The notes under the pieces were generated by a model. It was not told where the DNA came from and searched no databases. It was given only the letters and a program-made list of their open reading frames with translations. 47,211 nt of DNA from CAYRGG01 sp964423745. GTDB taxonomy: Bacteria; Pseudomonadota; Gammaproteobacteria; Competibacterales; Competibacteraceae. Both the position numbers and the translations under genes were made by a program. The DNA is taken from assembly GCA_964423745.1 (NCBI GenBank), contig CAYRGG010000030.1:1-47211 (forward strand). Reading direction: 5' to 3'. This document shows positions 1-8,869 of this stretch, piece by piece (positions within the stretch are counted from its first letter, which is position 1; each line of letters starts with the position of its first letter).

Positions 1-294
1 AATCTCGCTTTCCGTCAGGAGCAGAAAAAAGAGTTAGAAGCTGAAGCGGCCCAGTTAAGAGCTGTCAGAAAACGTATTCTTACTCAGTTAGAGATAGGTA
101 TCGTATCGCGATTGGACGTTTTTGAATCGGAACGGAGTTTATTGCAGGCAGAGCAGGATTTATTAGCCATTCATCAATTGATTCTCGGTGACACCGTGAG
201 ACTCTATAAAGCGTTGGGGGGTGGATGGCCTAAAGAAACCGTTACGGTGGATACCGCAAAACCTATACCCGTATCCAGTAGGCAAATTGAATGA
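1..294 (+). CDS. C-terminal part of a TolC/NodT-family outer-membrane efflux protein (partial)
   Basis: The reading frame is open from base 1 to the TGA at 292-294, so only the last 97 residues of a longer gene are present. The visible part is a long amphipathic helix rich in Glu, Gln and Ala. It ends with an LYKALGGGW motif, the usual C-terminal signature of NodT/TolC outer-membrane factors that form the exit duct of tripartite efflux pumps. A short tail of about 20 residues follows. The inner-membrane pump and periplasmic adaptor are not in the window and may lie upstream. An internal TTG at 112 is not a start, because the frame continues upstream with protein-like sequence. Family assignment is fairly secure; the transported substrate cannot be told. 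Confidence 0.8.
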   Translation, partial: NLAFRQEQKKELEAEAAQLRAVRKRILTQLEIGIVSRLDVFESERSLLQAEQDLLAIHQLILGDTVRLYKALGGGWPKETVTVDTAKPIPVSSRQIE

Positions 295-299
295 AGGCG

Positions 300-314
300 A
301 AGGCAGGCAGCCTT
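300..314. terminator. Weak hairpin between convergent genes
   Basis: A 5-bp stem AAGGC/GCCTT with a 5-nt loop lies six bases after the efflux gene, before the convergent kinase gene ends at 345. There is no T-run, so terminator function is only a guess. Confidence 0.2.
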
Positions 315-344
315 TAAGATCTATATGGGGTATGGGGTTTTGGA

Positions 345-2873
345 CTAGAATTTGTTTTGTTCAGCACTCTTTAGGGAATGGGAATCGTAAACAAACGAAC
401 TGCTGTCGATAGTTTGACCGGAAGAATCCACCACGATAACCTGCCAACGCCCGGTCATTTCAGGCGCTAAATCCTTGCGCGAAAAAACCCGCCAGCGGCT
501 ACCACCAATAGCAAAACTTTTTTTAGAAACGATGTTGCCGTTGTATTTCCAAAGGTGGGTAATGGTTTCACCCGACATGTTGCGGATCTCAGTGAAATAA
601 TACAGGGGCAAGGCATTTTCTCGCACAGGGATAACGGAAGCCATACGGTTAATGGGTTCCCGGGCCTCAATGCCTGTGGTGAACTGAGCCCGGGCCACGC
701 CTTCTGTTGCAGCCCTAACAGAAGGCTTTTCCAGGGCGGCTTGCAGCGTAGCAAGTTTGGGATGGTTTGGATCGACTTGTTCAAGACGCGTTACATAGCT
801 TTTTACAACATTCAAGTTACCCCGCTGTAACGCGGCCGTGGCCCAAATAATATAGCGGTTCGCCACTTGTTCTAAGCCTGCCATGGCTTTGGTATTAGCA
901 GGATCCCGTTGTAAAACAGATCGGTAACAAGTGACGGCATTGCCTTGCCGTCCCGAGGTTAAACGATTAGCGCGAAAGTGATCGGTGCATTGGCCAAGCA
1001 GCTGGGCAATCTCTCTTTGTTGCTCAAGGGCGTTGGCTGCTTTATTTTGAAGATCTCGTAAACCGGGATGACCCGGTACTAATTGTAAACCTTGTTGAAT
1101 AATTTCTAGGCTATCTTCATAGGCTTTGTTTTCGTAACTCTTTTGCGCTTTTGCAAGAAACGCTGTAGCTTTTTCCTGTTCCTCGATCTGGGTAGTGACT
1201 TGTGCCTCTAGCTTGCGTAATACGGGATGATTTGGCGCTAATTCAAGACCTGTTTGCAAAACCGTCAAACTTTCTTTTAAGGCGCCGCTACGGCGGTATT
1301 CGCCCACTTGACGAAGAATGCGAGAAAGGGTTTGTTGCTGTTTAGCCTTGAGTTCTTGGCGAAGCGCTAATAGGGATTCATGATCGGGTACCAGTCGTAA
1401 ACCCTTTTCAAGTGCGGCTAGGGCTTTTGGCAACTGGTCATCCCGCTCATAATCCTGGGCCTGTTGTAAATACTCACGGACATCTTGTTGTTGGCGCTGA
1501 ACGATAGGTTTGATGTCTTCTCGCAATGCCAACAAGTCAGGGTGTGTTGCGACTAAGCCTAACCCTTTCTGAATCAGTAGCAAGCTGTTGCGTAAGTCGC
1601 CTGCTTGTTTTTCCTGTTCGGCCTGTTGCAAAAAATTCTCGGCTTGGCGAAAATTTTGCACTCTTTCACGTAGTGCTAGTAAGCGCTCGTCTTCAGGTGC
1701 CGCATTCAGTCCAATGGCGATTATATTAAGACTTTGATCTATATTGCGTTCGTTAAAATGGTCGATGGCCAATGCTTCATAGCGAGCCGCAATTGAGCTA
1801 CGTTGGTTGTTTGCAGCGGGTAGCGCTTCTAGGTAGCTGGCCAGGGATGCGTCCGGCGTTTCATAAGCAAAATCTACGGCAAAGTAAATGCCAGCTGTCA
1901 ACGTTGCCGCGACAATACCGGCAAGCGCCCAGCGCTTGTAGGATAACCGTGATTTTTTAGAGAAACTGCCCTTTAGCGTAGCAGGAAGCTTAGCTAAAGA
2001 CCGCCAAAAGCTAGGCAAATGCGTTACTTCCACACTGTTTAGTGCTTCAACAAAGGTCTCGGCTGTAGGAAAACGATCTTCAGGATTTTTGGCTAGCAAC
2101 TGTTCTAAAATAGTTTGAAATTTTGCTAGCTCCCGAGGAAGCACGGGAACCGGCGCGGAGCATTGTTTTAGGGCGACGCCAATAGAGTTATCTGCCTGAT
2201 AAGGTAGCTGAGCAGTCAGCATCTGATAAAATAGAACACCGAGGCTATACAAGTCAGAGCGGGCATCGATCTTTTTACCCATAATGCGCTCTGGACTCAT
2301 ATAAAGAGGACTGCCTACCGTGAATCCCGGCGCGGTCAATTGCATGGTGTCGTCAACAAAGCGAGCGATGCCAAAATCGGTCAGTACGGGGGAGCCGTCT
2401 TTACGAAAGAGGATATTTTGCGGTTTTATATCCCGATGTAATACACCTTGGCTATGGGCATAGCCTAACGCCTTGCTGATTATTTTGATAATGGATATGA
2501 CTTCCTCTAGGGACAATCCGCTACGGATCTTCTGTTCCAATGTCCCGCCTGGGAAGTACTCCATGGATAAATAATAATTTTCCTTATAAGCGCCAAAATC
2601 ATAGACCGTCACGATTTGTGAATGGTCTAGGCATGCGATAATACGCCCTTCCTTAAGGAAGCGTTCCGCAAAGTTCTCGTTTGCCGCGAGGCGCGGCTCC
2701 ATGACCTTTAACGCAACTAACCTATGGAGGGATTCTTGTATCGCGAGATAAACCGTAGCCATGCCGCCCTTGCCAATCTCGCGTTCGATTCGATAGCCTG
2801 GAAAGTCCATACCAGGTAGTATTTCATTAAATGAACGTGTTGGAAACCTTAGTGGTTTGTGAACAGATTTCAT
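345..2873 (-). CDS. Membrane-anchored Ser/Thr protein kinase with TPR-like repeats and C-terminal DUF2914
   Basis: This 842-residue protein begins with a complete Hanks-type kinase domain (about 25-285). Visible motifs are the glycine loop GKGGMATVYLA (34-44), the ATP-anchoring Lys56 in VALKV, the catalytic loop HRDIKPQN (146-153) and the Mg-binding DFG (166-168). A single hydrophobic helix at about 314-335 should anchor it in the inner membrane. Next come about seven tandem repeats of roughly 45-55 residues with an L-x-P-x-H-x-x-L-x-x-L core, TPR-like. The last 85 residues match DUF2914 (IRNMSGETITHLWKYNG, then WRVFSRKDL and GRWQVIVVD). The domain order predicts a cytosolic kinase with repeats and DUF2914 in the periplasm. 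The gene is divergent from a PP2C phosphatase 107 bp away, the usual partner that reverses such phosphorylation. The target is unknown. PpkA/PppA pairs regulate some type VI secretion systems, but no such genes are visible here. Confidence 0.9.
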   Translation of the reverse strand: MKSVHKPLRFPTRSFNEILPGMDFPGYRIEREIGKGGMATVYLAIQESLHRLVALKVMEPRLAANENFAERFLKEGRIIACLDHSQIVTVYDFGAYKENYYLSMEYFPGGTLEQKIRSGLSLEEVISIIKIISKALGYAHSQGVLHRDIKPQNILFRKDGSPVLTDFGIARFVDDTMQLTAPGFTVGSPLYMSPERIMGKKIDARSDLYSLGVLFYQMLTAQLPYQADNSIGVALKQCSAPVPVLPRELAKFQTILEQLLAKNPEDRFPTAETFVEALNSVEVTHLPSFWRSLAKLPATLKGSFSKKSRLSYKRWALAGIVAATLTAGIYFAVDFAYETPDASLASYLEALPAANNQRSSIAARYEALAIDHFNERNIDQSLNIIAIGLNAAPEDERLLALRERVQNFRQAENFLQQAEQEKQAGDLRNSLLLIQKGLGLVATHPDLLALREDIKPIVQRQQQDVREYLQQAQDYERDDQLPKALAALEKGLRLVPDHESLLALRQELKAKQQQTLSRILRQVGEYRRSGALKESLTVLQTGLELAPNHPVLRKLEAQVTTQIEEQEKATAFLAKAQKSYENKAYEDSLEIIQQGLQLVPGHPGLRDLQNKAANALEQQREIAQLLGQCTDHFRANRLTSGRQGNAVTCYRSVLQRDPANTKAMAGLEQVANRYIIWATAALQRGNLNVVKSYVTRLEQVDPNHPKLATLQAALEKPSVRAATEGVARAQFTTGIEAREPINRMASVIPVRENALPLYYFTEIRNMSGETITHLWKYNGNIVSKKSFAIGGSRWRVFSRKDLAPEMTGRWQVIVVDSSGQTIDSSSFVYDSHSLKSAEQNKF

Positions 2874-2980
2874 CGTTGCAATGATTCCAATAAAGCGGCA
2901 ATTAGTCTATTTTTTTAGATCTACTATAAAATACTATGTAGCCCTGCATATAAGCTATACCGCATGGCTTGTTCTAAGCA

Positions 2981-3922
2981 ATGTGCAAAATTCACACTGT
3001 GCAAAATTCACAACGATCAAAACATCAGTTTCAGTTTGGCGCAGGCACTCATACCGGCTACGTCAGGCAACATAACGAGGACTCTTTTAGAGTAGACCTA
3101 AATGCCGGTGTATGGCTGATTGCCGACGGTATGGGTGGACGTCGCGCTGGTGATGTGGCGAGCCAAGTTGTCGCTCAAGCCGTCGGCGCCTCAATTCGAC
3201 AAGGATTATCTTTGGCGGAAGCCGTTATCCGTTCTCACCATGCCATTCAAGATGTCGTGGAAAAGGGGACTGGCGTACGGGGTATGGGCAGCACGGTAGT
3301 AGTGCTAAAAATGGAGGATAATGCCTACGAGATCGCCTGGGTGGGTGATAGCAGAGCTTACCTGTGGGGGGGTAGACGACTGCGCCAGTTGACTCGAGAT
3401 CATACTATTGTGCAGCATCTGCTGGACGCCGGTGTCATCAATCGTCAGGAAGCGCGTTTGCATCCCGCCCGTAATCAACTCACCCGCGCATTGGGTCCCC
3501 CCGAAACCCCGCAAATCGAGGTGGCCACCGTGTCTGGAACCCTTAAGCCTGGAGAACAGGTGTTGCTGTGTAGCGATGGCCTAACAACGGAACTCAGCGA
3601 AGGGCAAATTTCGGCCATATTAAATGAACGTCAGTCACCCCAATATACGGTAGAGCGTTTAATTCAAGCGGCGCTGGACGCAGGGGGCCGGGACAATATT
3701 ACCGTTTTGTTAGTGCCTGCCATTGGCGAAGCCCCTGAAGATGAACCAGAATCCGACACGCAACCGGTTTCTACCCTAAATTTGGGGGAAAACACCGATC
3801 CGATGCCGATCTTGCAGGGTGACTTGCCACCGAGTCAACCGTCGTCAATTTGGGCGACAGTTTTGTTGGTTATGGCGGTTTCCCTAATCACCTTTTTAGG
3901 ATTGCGTTTGTTTTATGGCTAG
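2981..3922 (+). CDS. PP2C-family Ser/Thr protein phosphatase with C-terminal membrane anchor
   Basis: A metal-dependent PP2C (Stp/PppA-type) phosphatase of up to 313 residues. The family motifs appear in order: NED (32-34), DGMGG (49-53), GMGSTVVV, WVGDSRAYL, TRDHT, LCSDGLT and GGRDNITV. The Asp residues of DGMGG, SDG and GRDN are the metal ligands in this family. After a linker, a hydrophobic helix (about 290-310) near the C-terminus should tether the protein to the membrane. It presumably dephosphorylates substrates of the divergent kinase at 345-2873. The start is uncertain: ATG at 2981 or an in-frame GTG at 2999 are both possible. Neither has a good Shine-Dalgarno sequence, and both lie inside a tandem 16-bp repeat. 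The catalytic domain clearly begins by the FQFGAGTHTG segment. Confidence 0.9.
   Translation: MCKIHTVQNSQRSKHQFQFGAGTHTGYVRQHNEDSFRVDLNAGVWLIADGMGGRRAGDVASQVVAQAVGASIRQGLSLAEAVIRSHHAIQDVVEKGTGVRGMGSTVVVLKMEDNAYEIAWVGDSRAYLWGGRRLRQLTRDHTIVQHLLDAGVINRQEARLHPARNQLTRALGPPETPQIEVATVSGTLKPGEQVLLCSDGLTTELSEGQISAILNERQSPQYTVERLIQAALDAGGRDNITVLLVPAIGEAPEDEPESDTQPVSTLNLGENTDPMPILQGDLPPSQPSSIWATVLLVMAVSLITFLGLRLFYG
2983..3014. repeat. Tandem 16-bp repeat at the phosphatase start
   Basis: GTGCAAAATTCACACT at 2983-2998 is followed directly by a second copy at 2999-3014 that differs only in the last two bases (AC for CT). Each unit has a GTG...CAC dyad (GTGCAAAATTCAC). The repeat covers both candidate start codons and lies in the kinase/phosphatase divergent region. 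It could be an operator or a start-site duplication; no regulator is identified. Confidence 0.6.
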
Positions 3923-4043
3923 AGCATTTCCCATTCAACTGTACACGGCGTTAGCCTTCGGTCTCGGCGTGCTCATGTACTAAATGTACACTCCGCGCCC
4001 CTCGCCTCGACTGCCTTGTTTACAATTGAAGCGAAAAAGCTCT
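3921..4043. repeat. Long imperfect palindromic element (MITE/REP-like)
   Basis: The element starts at the phosphatase stop codon and ends before hypE. Its ends are inverted: AGAGCATTTCCCATTCAACT at 3921 pairs with the complement of 4043 backwards (AGAGCTTTTTCGCTTCAATT), 19 of the first 26 positions matching. The centre carries GTAC-TAAAT-GTAC (about 3976-3988) inside further partly paired GGCG...CGCC arms. No ORF fits. It looks like a non-autonomous, hairpin-forming repeat between convergent genes and might also end transcription from both sides. Confidence 0.55.
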
Positions 4044-4078
4044 AATGTTTGGTTAGCTCTGAGTAATCACACTTATCA

Positions 4079-5086
4079 TCAACAAATCCGTGGTAGAGGA
4101 TCATCTTCTAGTTCTTCCAAAAAGCGTTGTCCGCCCAATTCCGTTTCCAATATCACTCCCGAAGACGGCGCTGTCTCGATGCAACCGATGATGGCTGCCG
4201 CCTCGCCTTGGGGCAGGGTCTTCCAACAGGCTAAGACATGTTCTGCGGCCGGTTCTTCCACCACGGCCACCACGCGCCCTTCGCAAGCTAAATAGTAGGG
4301 GTCGTAGCCGAGCATTTCGCACACCGAGCGCACCGGATCACGTACCGGGATAGCGGTCTCAAAGAGGCGTATAGTAAGGTTTGTGGCTCGACTTATTTCA
4401 TGGGCCACGGTGGCTAGCCCGCCCCGGGTAGGATCACGCATAAAACGTAAACCCGCTACCTGGAGAAGAGTTTGGGTAAGGGGTAGTACACAAGCGCAGT
4501 CCGAATGTAAGCCCCCCTGCAGACCAAATTCTTCCCGGGCCAACATAACGCAGACACCGTGATCACCCACTGGGCCACTGACCAGAATGCGATCCCCTGA
4601 CTGAATGTATTGTAAGCCCAGATCCCGTTGGGTTGCCCGCACACCAATGCCTGTAGTGGTGAGATATAAGCCGCCGCCATGGCCCCGGGGCACTACCTTA
4701 GTGTCGCCAGCTACAATCTGCACCTGCGCTTCCCGGGCGGCTTCGGCTAAGCTGGTCACAATCCGCTCTAGCTGGCTGATTTCTAAACCTTCTTCGATAA
4801 TAGCGCTAAGACTCAGATAGCGGGGGGTTGCGCCGCTTACCGCCAGATCGTTAGCGGTCCCATGCACCGCCAGTTTGCCGATGTCGCCGCCAGGAAATTC
4901 CAGCGGTTGAACCGTAAAACTGTCCGTGCTAAACATAACTTCACCCGTTAGCGCCAATGGTACGGCATCGGCCTGAATGTCGAGATCCGGATTGCCAAGA
5001 TGGCAGGCAAATACCGAGTCGATGAGGTCGCGCATAAAGCGTCCCCCGTTGCCGTGGGCGAGGGTAATCCAGCGATCGCGTTGCAT
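4079..5086 (-). CDS. hypE: HypE, carbamoyl dehydratase for [NiFe]-hydrogenase CN ligand synthesis
   Basis: HypE dehydrates the thiocarbamate carried on its own C-terminal cysteine to a thiocyanate, the source of the CN ligands of the [NiFe] active site. The 335-residue length is typical. The N-terminal LAHGNGGR motif, the STDSF and GGDIGKLAVHGT segments and GDTKVV are AIR-synthase-like ATP-binding features of HypE. The protein ends exactly in PRIC, the diagnostic C-terminus with the acceptor cysteine, so the gene is complete and likely active. HypF, its carbamoyl donor, is the upstream gene (54 bp gap). This is the last hyp gene of the minus-strand cluster; no hydrogenase structural gene is in the window. 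Confidence 0.97.
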   Translation of the reverse strand: MQRDRWITLAHGNGGRFMRDLIDSVFACHLGNPDLDIQADAVPLALTGEVMFSTDSFTVQPLEFPGGDIGKLAVHGTANDLAVSGATPRYLSLSAIIEEGLEISQLERIVTSLAEAAREAQVQIVAGDTKVVPRGHGGGLYLTTTGIGVRATQRDLGLQYIQSGDRILVSGPVGDHGVCVMLAREEFGLQGGLHSDCACVLPLTQTLLQVAGLRFMRDPTRGGLATVAHEISRATNLTIRLFETAIPVRDPVRSVCEMLGYDPYYLACEGRVVAVVEEPAAEHVLACWKTLPQGEAAAIIGCIETAPSSGVILETELGGQRFLEELEDDPLPRIC

Positions 5087-5140
5087 GGTTTTATTGGTAT
5101 TAAAAATGAAATTGGCTATTAGTAAGAAACTAGGAATTAT

Positions 5141-7426
5141 TTAAGCGAGCAGTGCAGCTGCTTCCACCGCTTGGCCATAGCTCAAGCCCCCATCATTGCA
5201 GGGCAGCTTTTCAGAAAGATAGACCTGCACGCCAGCCGTCTCAAGTTTATCTTTAACCCGTTCCGCCAGTTTTCGGTTCTGGAATACGCCACCGGTCAGT
5301 CCTACGCCATCAAAAGTCCTGATTTCTCTGAAATGCAGGGTTTGCTGCACGACACAATCGGCCATACTGTTGTGAAAAATGGCTGCCCGTTGCGGGGCAG
5401 GAAGTTCTGTATCTCTTATTACACCCAGTAAAGGTGACCAGTCAACGCGGATAGGCTGCTTCCCGTCGGTTAGCAAAGGTAAGTCTACGCTGTCGTCACA
5501 ATCGCCAGCCAAGGTTTCCAGCAACATGGGCCCTTGGCCTTCAAAGCTGGTGTATTGGATACCTGCTATAAGGGCTGCAGCGGCATCGAACAGGCGTCCG
5601 GCGGCGGAGGTAACGGGGCTATTTAGATTCCGCTGCCAGGCATGATAGGCGAGCTCCCATCCGGCGAGGGTAGGCGCGTTGACGCCTGTCTCCCAGCATA
5701 AGGCTGCAGCGGAGCGCCAAGGTTCACGCCCAGCCCGGTCACCACCCGGTAGTCGAAACCACCGCAAGCTGGCCAACTGTTGCCATTGGCCAGGCCGTCC
5801 CCCTAGGGTTTCGCCTCCCCAAAGGGTGCTGTCGGGCCCAAAACCAACGCCATCCCAGGTAAACATCAACCACTGTTTGACGCTAGCAAACTCGCCAGCC
5901 AGGGCGGCGGCGTGGGCGTGATGGTGAAAGATTTTTGTTACGGAAAGTCCTTGCGTATCAGCCCAACGGCCGCTGATAAAACCGGGATGAGCATCACAAA
6001 CTAAGCGGTGCGCCGTTACACCGTAAAGCTGTTGCAGCTCATGACAAACCTGTTCCAGAACTTCTAGACTGCGAGGTGAGTCGAGCTCACCGATATGGGG
6101 GGATACCACCACGCGATTGCTCCAAGCCAGCGCCACGGTGGTTTTCATGTGACCCCCCAATGCCAACAGGGGTTCGCGCAGGGGTGTCGCCAGGGACAGC
6201 TCCAAAGGCGCATTGCCGCGTCCCAAGCGCAACGGTCTTGCTGCCCCGGCGATAACCCGATAAACGGGATCATCGGCGGGGCGTTGAATGGGTCGATTAT
6301 GGTGGAGAAAAGCGTCCGCCACTTTTTCCAAGCGAATTGTCGCTTGGCGGTTATCGGTAATCACCGGTTCGCCGCTGATATTGCCCGAAGTGGCCACCAA
6401 AGGTTTCTTAAAATCACCGAGAATAAGGTGGTGGAGTGGGCTGTAGGGCAAAAATACTCCCAATTCATCAAGACCTGGAGCAAGACTTGGAGCTAGATCA
6501 GCAGAATTGCCTTTCTGTACCAGCACAATAGGGCGCATGGGATCCTTAAGTTGCTGCTCAGCAGCAGCGGTTAAATGTGTGTAGGTGCGCACCCTAGCGA
6601 GACCGTCGACGCCCTGCTGAGGAAACATGACCGCTAAAGGCTTGTTGGGACGGCGTTTGCGTTCCCGGAGACGCTGAACGGCCGATTCACGGGTGGCATC
6701 GCACAGTAGATGATATCCTCCAACCCCCTTCACTGCGACAATCTGGCCTGCCTTTAAAGCGGTTAAACAGTCAGCGAGAGCCTGTTCTCCTTGACTAGTA
6801 TCACTATCGTCTATGGAAAACGTCACCTGCGGACCACATTGGCTGCAGGCGAGGGGTTGCGCATGGAAGCGGCGATCTAGGGGGTTTTGATATTCGGATC
6901 CACAGGCAGGGCACAAGGGGAAATCGGCCAGGGTAGTATTCGGACGGTCATAGGGGAGGGCGCGAATAAGCGTGTAACGGGGGCCGCACTGGGTGCAATT
7001 GATAAAGGGATAACGATAACGCCGGGCTAAAGGATCTTGCAACTCTGCTAGACAATCCTCACAGGTAAAGGCATCCGGCGGCACATGGATATCCGGTTCT
7101 CCGTGAGAGGCGCTAATTTGAATAGCAAACCCTGTACAGGATTCCAACGGCGCCGTTTGAATGTCTCCCAAGTAGGGTTGCGCCAGGGGAGGCGCTTCCT
7201 GAATAAGTGCTTGCTGAAAGGCATCCAAGACAGCGGGTTCCCCCTGGATGTGTATAACCACTTCACCGCTACAATTTTGCACCCAACCTTTCAACTTAAA
7301 ATCATGGGCTAGTCGATAGACAAAGGGGCGAAATCCTACCCCCTGGACGCGACCGTGAACATACACGCGCCGAGCTATAGAGCGCACATGACTACTAGTA
7401 AGAGGATGATGATCCGCTGTATACAT
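5141..7426 (-). CDS. hypF: HypF carbamoyltransferase
   Basis: HypF transfers the carbamoyl group from carbamoyl phosphate, via carbamoyl-adenylate, to the C-terminal Cys of HypE. All four regions of the family are visible in 761 residues. An acylphosphatase-like domain carries VHGRVQGVGFRPFVYR (23-38). Two zinc-finger units have Cys122/125/144/147 and Cys172/175/194/197. A YrdC-like domain begins near 215 (KGVGGYHLLCDA). A Kae1-like domain has the metal motif FHHHAHA and GLTGGVFQN near the C-terminus. Length and motifs indicate an intact gene. Its ATG lies 2 bp past the stop of the antiporter gene upstream, so the two are probably co-transcribed. hypE follows. Confidence 0.97.
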   Translation of the reverse strand: MYTADHHPLTSSHVRSIARRVYVHGRVQGVGFRPFVYRLAHDFKLKGWVQNCSGEVVIHIQGEPAVLDAFQQALIQEAPPLAQPYLGDIQTAPLESCTGFAIQISASHGEPDIHVPPDAFTCEDCLAELQDPLARRYRYPFINCTQCGPRYTLIRALPYDRPNTTLADFPLCPACGSEYQNPLDRRFHAQPLACSQCGPQVTFSIDDSDTSQGEQALADCLTALKAGQIVAVKGVGGYHLLCDATRESAVQRLRERKRRPNKPLAVMFPQQGVDGLARVRTYTHLTAAAEQQLKDPMRPIVLVQKGNSADLAPSLAPGLDELGVFLPYSPLHHLILGDFKKPLVATSGNISGEPVITDNRQATIRLEKVADAFLHHNRPIQRPADDPVYRVIAGAARPLRLGRGNAPLELSLATPLREPLLALGGHMKTTVALAWSNRVVVSPHIGELDSPRSLEVLEQVCHELQQLYGVTAHRLVCDAHPGFISGRWADTQGLSVTKIFHHHAHAAALAGEFASVKQWLMFTWDGVGFGPDSTLWGGETLGGRPGQWQQLASLRWFRLPGGDRAGREPWRSAAALCWETGVNAPTLAGWELAYHAWQRNLNSPVTSAAGRLFDAAAALIAGIQYTSFEGQGPMLLETLAGDCDDSVDLPLLTDGKQPIRVDWSPLLGVIRDTELPAPQRAAIFHNSMADCVVQQTLHFREIRTFDGVGLTGGVFQNRKLAERVKDKLETAGVQVYLSEKLPCNDGGLSYGQAVEAAALLA

Positions 7427-7428
7427 AG

Positions 7429-8730
7429 CTAGGAATCTTCCCCTGGGTTAGACAAATCGGAAACCTTGTGTTCGGGTGAAAAGGTATCGCTTTCCGAGGC
7501 AAGCGCCATTCTGACCAGTTTTCCCATGGTGAGACCCTGTACTAGGATGGAAAATAACACCACGATATAGGTGACGGCCACCAATAACTCCCGCTCCTGC
7601 CCAAAGGGTAATGACAGGGCTAAGGCCACTGAAATGCCACCCCGGACCCCACCCCAGGTTAGAATCTTGATCGCATGGGAAGCAAATTCAAACTGAAAGC
7701 GCTGCCGCATGATACGCACAGGTATGCCCACGCAGACAAGGCGGGTAAGCAAAATGATGGGGATAACTAACAACGCGGCAAAGAGATATTGGCCGCTAAA
7801 CGTCAATACGATGACCTCAAAACCGATCAGTACAAACAGCACCGCATTCAGAATTTCATCCATTAATTCCCAAAAAGTATCGAGATTTCGACGAGTTATA
7901 TTAGACATGGCAAGGGCACGGCCGTGGTTGCCAATCATCAACCCGGCCACCACCATGGCGATGGGTCCAGAAACGTGTAACTGTAAAGCAAGGGCATAGC
8001 CCCCTAGCACCAAGGCAAGAGTGATTAAAACCTCCACATGATAACTGTCGATACTCTTGATAAGCCAATAGGCAATATAGCCAATCACTAGTCCGAAAAC
8101 GATGCCACCCACCGCTTCTTCAATAAAAAACAACGTCAGACTAGAAGCCGTCAGCGTTTCGCTGCCGGTGACAATGCCCAATAAAACCGTGAACACCACA
8201 ACGGCCACCCCGTCATTAAACAATGATTCACCGGCAATTTTGGCTTCTAGACTGATGGGCGCCTTAGCGGATTTAAGGATGGCCAGTACCGCAATGGGGT
8301 CGGTGGGAGAAATTAAAGCGCCGAACAATAAACAATAGATGAAAGCAATCTCGATGCCGATAGCGGAAAAGATCAACCACGAGGTGATGCCGATAATGAA
8401 CGTCGAGGCAATAACACCCGCTGTCGCTAGCACACCGATAGGCCATTTCCAATGAGCCAGTTCAGCCAGATCGATATGCATAGCGCCTGCAAAAAGAAGC
8501 AGGGATAACATGCCATGCATCAGCACTTCATCAAAATCCACATGGGCAATTAGAGCCTCTACCCGGTGCTCGATACCCTGATAACCTAGCTGGCCTAGCA
8601 AAACCATGATCAACGAAGCTACTAAAGCCAGCAGCATAACGCCGATGGTGGTGGGTAGCCGTATAAAACGGTAATTTAGATAACTGAAAACGGCGGCTAA
8701 GGTGATCAGTAATGCTGCGATGTCAAGCAT
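7429..8730 (-). CDS. CPA1-family Na+/H+ antiporter (NhaP-like)
   Basis: A polytopic inner-membrane protein of 433 residues with about 12 predicted hydrophobic segments. Diagnostic CPA1 features include GALISPTDPIAVLAILK, GESLFNDGVAVVVF with the ion-binding Asn-Asp pair, and WGGVRGGISVALALSLP near the C-terminus. A short hydrophilic C-terminal tail follows. It should exchange cytosolic Na+ (or K+) for H+. Its position between hypD and hypF is unusual, since maturation operons rarely include a transporter. The stop lies 2 bp from the hypF start, which suggests joint transcription, while a 179-bp gap with two palindromic repeats separates it from hypD upstream. It might balance pH or sodium during fermentation or hydrogen metabolism, but that is inference from position only. 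Confidence 0.9.
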   Translation of the reverse strand: MLDIAALLITLAAVFSYLNYRFIRLPTTIGVMLLALVASLIMVLLGQLGYQGIEHRVEALIAHVDFDEVLMHGMLSLLLFAGAMHIDLAELAHWKWPIGVLATAGVIASTFIIGITSWLIFSAIGIEIAFIYCLLFGALISPTDPIAVLAILKSAKAPISLEAKIAGESLFNDGVAVVVFTVLLGIVTGSETLTASSLTLFFIEEAVGGIVFGLVIGYIAYWLIKSIDSYHVEVLITLALVLGGYALALQLHVSGPIAMVVAGLMIGNHGRALAMSNITRRNLDTFWELMDEILNAVLFVLIGFEVIVLTFSGQYLFAALLVIPIILLTRLVCVGIPVRIMRQRFQFEFASHAIKILTWGGVRGGISVALALSLPFGQERELLVAVTYIVVLFSILVQGLTMGKLVRMALASESDTFSPEHKVSDLSNPGEDS

Positions 8731-8791
8731 AGATCCTTGCTTACCTGTAAACCATTGAGGTTGTTTATCTAATTAGGAGTTGCGTAAGTAA

Positions 8792-8822
8792 GTAGCCCGG
8801 ATGAAGTGCAAAGAAATCCGGG
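8792..8822. repeat. REP-like palindromic repeat, family A copy 1
   Basis: A 31-bp unit beginning GTAGCCCGGATGAAGTG and ending AAATCCGGG; the CCCGGAT and ATCCGGG ends pair as a hairpin. The same unit recurs at 8870 and 45554, and inverted at 45590. It lies between hypD and the antiporter. Confidence 0.8.
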
Positions 8823-8869
8823 GAAAATCTTTATATTGCTGAGCTTCCACACTTTATGTTGCTGAGTAA

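Noticed and set aside
6095..6496. 133-codon plus-strand frame inside hypF
   Set aside because: It lies wholly opposite a strongly supported gene, with no ribosome site or family motif.
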